DNA of 64,000 bases from assembly GCF_018687715.1 (NCBI RefSeq), contig NC_056765.1, forward strand, positions 16,567,001-16,631,000. Direction: 5' to 3'. Positions 60,381-64,000 of the stretch are shown piece after piece (position 1 is the first letter of the stretch; each line of letters starts with the position of its first letter). The position numbers were made by a program, and so were the translations under genes. The stretch is from Carya illinoinensis. Taxonomy: Eukaryota > Streptophyta > Magnoliopsida > Fagales > Juglandaceae. A model generated the notes under the pieces. It was not told the DNA's origin. It made no database searches and saw nothing but the letters and a program-made list of their open reading frames with translations.

Positions 60381-60695
60381 AACCCAATCGGTCTCTTTTA
60401 GCTTTCAACTCCTATACTTGAAATTGTTGCATCGGAGAAGCCAACGAGCTGCCCTCCACATCGCTGCAACCACGCCAACATCCCTTAGGAAGAGGACCAA
60501 ATACCACTTTTTTACATCACTGAAATAGAGAGCTATGCCCACCATTACAAAAAAAAAAAAAAAAAAAACAAAGAAACTTTACCTAACCCGAGAGCAACCG
60601 AAGTACCACTCCACGTCTGCCCAACGCTACTAAGCTCTACCAGCACATTTCTGGGTTGCTTCCCCGAAAGGGCCCTTGCGCCGCTAGATGCTGCC
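60381..60695. other. Short non-coding spacer between elements
   Basis: C-rich sequence with an A homopolymer (about 60548-60568). No gene. Ends with CTGCC (60691-60695), target duplication of the next solo LTR. Confidence 0.5.
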
Positions 60696-62826
60696 TGTGA
60701 TACCCCGTTTTTACGTGTATTTTCACTGAAGGAATATTTTAATTTAATTAAAATATTAGTTCTTTTATTTTAAATTATTATATTTTAATTAGATTTATTT
60801 AGTTGTGATATTTGTTTTGTAGAGCTTTCTTAATATTAATTATCGTTTTGAGTTTAAATTGCTGTGTAATTTATTTTAGCTTGTTTTTGGATTTAAAATT
60901 ATGTTGTTGTTTTTACTAGTTATTTATTATATTTTAGCTTGATGTGGTGTTTAAATTATTTTAATCATTTTATAACTTTTAAAATTGTTTTTGTCGGATC
61001 AGTTTCTGGACTCCAGAAGTGAGGATTGGATCTCATTTCTTTTCCCCATCTTTTCTTTTTCTCTTTTTCTTTTTCCTCTTTTCTTTTTCTTTTTCTTCTC
61101 TATTTCTTTCTTTTTTTTCTTTCTTTTCTTTTTCCTTCTCCGTTTCTCCATGCGCGCGACCCAACCCCCCATTTCTGTCCGTTTCTTCCACCGCCCAGTT
61201 CGTCGCCGTGACCTGCACCGCCCCCACCGGTCGACTCCCCTCCGGCTGCACACCTCCCCACCAAATATCAGCCCCTCCCTTGCCGTCGTTAGCCACCGAG
61301 AGCCCCACCATTCCACACGGTTTTTCCCCCTTTTCATCGCCGTCGTTCCACCTCCGGCCACCATCTCTTCACCACTTCATCACCTACCTCTTGCAGTCCT
61401 AAACCACCCATTTCCAGCTCCGATCCATTGCCAGAGCAGCTCCCACGAGCTCATCTCCATTTTGCTATTTTTTCGCTTCCACCGCCATTTACACCGCCAC
61501 CCACGGCCAACTCTCACTTCCATTAGCTTCATAAACACCTCTAAGTCATTCCCTATCAATCACAAGTCTTGGTTTTTCCTCGTTCGAAAGTGGGTATTTT
61601 ACAACCCATGGCCATAGTGTATTTTACACTGTTACGCTGCTTTTTCTCTGCCATTTGTAGCTCCTTGATCCTTCAAAAATTATTATATAGCACTGTAAGC
61701 ATTTTTCAAACCTTCTTTTAGATTAAAATATATCTTTACTTTAACGATAAATTGTGATTGGTTAGTTATTTCGGACTAAGTCTGAGGAGTCAGGGGTCAG
61801 ATGGATTTGAGGATGGAGTTAATTATGTTTGGTTGATGTTGATATTTGTTGGAGATTTTGTGCCTTGATGTTTGCATTGTATAGTGCATGCATGTTCATG
61901 TTTAAAAAGGAAAAACTGGGTTTTTGTGTAATTGCATGCATGTACATGTGTTTGTAAAATGAAAACTGGGCTTGTAAGCGAGAAATGATTTATGGTATAT
62001 GTGAACGATTGGATTGACTGGTTTGAGTCAGAGGCACGCGTAGGGATGGTGGTGAGTAGGGATGGTGGTAGAGTCCCGCCTGCGATTCCCGCCTACGGTG
62101 CACGCGGCGTAGGGATGATGGTAGAATCCCGCCGGCGATTCCCGTCTACGGTGCACGCATAGGGATGGTGGTGAGTAGGGATGGTGGTGAGCAGGGATGG
62201 TGGTTGAGTCCCACCTGCGATTCCCGCCTACAATGCTCTGATGGTTTGGTTTTTGGGTCATTATCTGGGATAATGGGGAGGTTACGTTTAAAGGGAATGT
62301 TTTGGGCCAAAATGGGATTTTTGGCGTGTGTGGAAAAGGTGGACTTTTGGGATATATGCGTATGGCATCATTTTCATGCATATTGTTGTGGCATGAATAT
62401 ACTTTTTATCTTGAGGTTTGTTTGGTTTATTACTTACCTGCAGTACCATTTTGGAACCGTAGATTTTGATGCAGATGTTGAGGAGGAGGAGGAGGCTGAG
62501 CCCGAGGAGGTGGCTCCGCCAGAATTTTGATTTGTAGTTGTCTATGTCAAAAAATATCTCTACTAGCTTTTATGCCTTGTATTGTGGTTTTGAACCAGTA
62601 TTTGAGACTTGTAATATTTTATTATGTGTAATTTAAACGAGTTTGTATTTAAACAAAAATTCTGGTACTTAGTTATAAGACTTTTATTATCCGCTGCGTG
62701 ATTTTATTGTACACTTGTTGCATGTACACACACTTGGCATTTGACGATGGGATGTGTGACCCATGTTGTTATCATCCCGACGCTTCGATTTCCACGTGTC
62801 CGTACGTGGGAGTTGGGGGCATCACA
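60696..62826. mobile_element. Solo LTR (long, Gypsy-type) with minisatellite
   Basis: 2,131 bp, from TGTGATACCCCG to GGGGGCATCACA, a 6-bp terminal inverted repeat (TGTGAT/ATCACA), flanked by a perfect 5-bp duplication CTGCC (60691-60695, 62827-62831). Contains a long pyrimidine tract (about 61041-61145), a C-rich block, a minisatellite (62036-62236) and a GAG-rich stretch near 62475-62515. No retrotransposon domain and no second LTR. The 210-residue ORF across the pyrimidine tract is low-complexity and not called. Lineage probably Tekay-type Gypsy, by end sequence and length only. Confidence 0.87.
62036..62236. repeat. Minisatellite in solo LTR
   Basis: Alternating units of TAGGGATGGTGGTGAG and a longer GAGTCCCGCCTGCGATTCCC / CGCCTACGGTGCACGC segment, three main rounds with internal variation. 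Confidence 0.85.
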
Positions 62827-62831
62827 CTGCC

Positions 62832-63174
62832 CCTGGTGGATCGTTGTTACACCGTAAGTCTCCTTTTATATCCCACAGCTTTAACCGCCTCACTTGGCCG
62901 TTAGCCACCGATGACACCCACAACCACGTCGAAGAATCACCAACGTGCACCGTGTACAACCAGTACACACACGCAGCGCCTTACGTGAGACCCTCTCTAG
63001 CTCTCGGTTCCACCTTCTCCCACCACCTATTATCCCTCGACGAGCATCTATGCCTCTCAACCTCAAATTTTATTTTTGGTTTTGTAGTCAACTGGTTAGT
63101 GGTCTCAAATGCAGATTAAAAGAGATCAAGTCATGCATGTATTTTAAGTTTGACTTGGTGTTGAATTATTTTTA

Positions 63175-63207
<33 letters not shown>

Positions 63208-63270
63208 GTGGGTCAATTTTTTTGATGGGTTCAAATTTTAAGTTGGACTGATCTAAATAGCAACAGAACA
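62832..63270. other. Non-coding spacer
   Basis: C-rich then AT-rich. Three overlapping plus-strand ORFs here show no recognisable domain. A (TA)n microsatellite lies around 63171-63196. Confidence 0.5.
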
Positions 63271-63299
63271 CCACTATAATAATTTGTAGTGGGCTAGGC

Positions 63300-63570
63300 T
63301 GAGAAGAGGGCCCATGTAGAAAGCTCGTATTAATGTTCTAGCAGCATAAGATACTGGCATGGAGCATGATCCAGCTTCTACTAGTGCCATTGTTGATAGA
63401 CAGGTTCCAGGGGCTACTATTACGGAGATACGATCACTCCTCAATGAGCATCGCAGACTTTTGATCTAGGAAATGAAGAAGATCACTGGCCCACCATGGT
63501 TCTCGACTGCAGGAGATTGAGGGACGTATTGTTGTCGTCCAAGAGGACCTGGATAATCTTACACAATAGT
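63300..63570 (+). pseudogene. Possible degraded coding remnant, unknown
   Basis: Reading with interruptions gives HDPASTSAIVDRQVPGA, ITEIRSLLNEHRRLL, and in another frame RLQEIEGRIVVVQEDLDNL followed by a stop at about 63568. The pattern looks like the C-terminal coil of a transposon protein. It has at least two stops and one frameshift. I do not recognise the family. Confidence 0.25.
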
Positions 63571-64000
63571 TTTATTTTTTATTTGACTTTTTGTTTTGTA
63601 ATTAACATCATGTTATCAATTTAATTAATATTTCTTTTTTATTCATTATATAGTATGCTTGTTCTTTATCAAAAATCATTTTCCTTATTTTACTTCCCAG
63701 TTTATGATAATATAAAAATGACACTCCGTAGAAGGTAATGCCTTTTTAATTGTAAATTTTTATTTAGCATAATAAAATTTATTAATTAATTTTTAAATTA
63801 ATTATATAAAATTCCTAGGAATATGATATATTTTTAGGTAGATTTTTTCGCTTTTGAAAATAATAATTAATAAACTAAAATAATATTTATTGTTAATATA
63901 TTTGAATGCATCATTTGAATGCGTATTATAAAGATTCAAATAGTTTAGAGCTCTGTTTGAACATAATAATACCATTCGAACTATGTAGCAACCATCCAGA
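63571..64000. other. AT-rich end of window
   Basis: Strongly AT-rich, nothing coding or repetitive that I can support. Confidence 0.6.

Noticed and set aside
60985..61617. 210-residue ORF rich in Phe, Ser, Pro and His
   Set aside because: Lies across a pyrimidine tract inside a solo LTR; low complexity in all three frames.
62165..62530. 121-residue ORF with acidic end
   Set aside because: Composed of the minisatellite and the 3' part of a solo LTR; no homology recognised.
1..64000. CRISPR array, tRNA or rRNA gene, organelle insert
   Set aside because: No regularly spaced repeats, no complete cloverleaf-type sequence with paired boxes, and no ribosomal or plastid gene was noticed on reading; a tRNA or organelle-genome search would settle this.

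Overview
This is plant nuclear DNA, almost certainly from a dicot. It is AT-rich and built almost entirely of transposable elements. The plant-specific families present are Ty3/Gypsy chromoviruses, Athila-like Gypsy, Ty1/Copia, L1-type LINEs, CACTA (En/Spm) and Tourist-like MITEs. I find no convincing host gene, no tRNA or rRNA gene and no CRISPR array. The species cannot be named from the sequence alone.

Layout, left to right. (1) 877-6570: a complete, young chromodomain Gypsy element (+ strand). It has two 549-bp LTRs differing at 3 sites, a 5-bp target duplication (GTGAG), and one gag-pol frame broken only by two in-frame stops. (2) About 7.8-21.6 kb: a large degraded CACTA transposon read on the minus strand. 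It has a TNP2-type transposase pseudogene (17891-21565), a second transposase gene of the TNPA/Ptta type whose exons still read through (10821-12689), and a hairpin-rich repeat block (7.8-8.95 kb) that looks like a CACTA subterminal region. Its exact ends were not found. (3) About 26.5-35.1 kb: a 5'-truncated L1-type LINE (minus) split by a CRM-like Gypsy element (27496-33082, 637-bp LTRs, target duplication ATTAG). (4) About 35.1-35.88 kb: the 3' end of another LINE on the plus strand. (5) 36103-47245: a third, plus-strand LINE with a target duplication of about 15 bp. It is split by an Athila-like Gypsy element (37204-45679, 2.27-kb LTRs, target duplication GTTGG) that has lost its primer-binding site, gag, protease and RT. 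(6) 47973-50922: a long solo LTR (target duplication ATTTA) carrying a Tourist-like MITE. (7) 52601-53243: a second Tourist-like element. (8) 53624-60375: a decayed Ty1/Copia element (minus) whose integrase region is split by a solo LTR (56438-58545) related to the Athila-like family. (9) 60696-62826: another solo LTR (target duplication CTGCC) with an internal minisatellite.

The nesting gives relative ages. The LINEs predate the Gypsy elements inside them, and the Copia element (LTR divergence roughly 7% by eye) predates the solo LTR inside it. Among the Gypsy pairs the CRM-like element (about 3.8%) is oldest, then the Athila-like one (about 1.2%), then the chromodomain element at 877-6570 (about 0.5%). 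Every boundary given with a target duplication was read directly from the sequence. No wholly new system was found. The points most worth a second look are the readable TNPA-like gene beside a dead TNP2, the Athila-like deletion derivative with an extra coiled-coil ORF, and the 42-bp perfect palindrome at 21943-21984.
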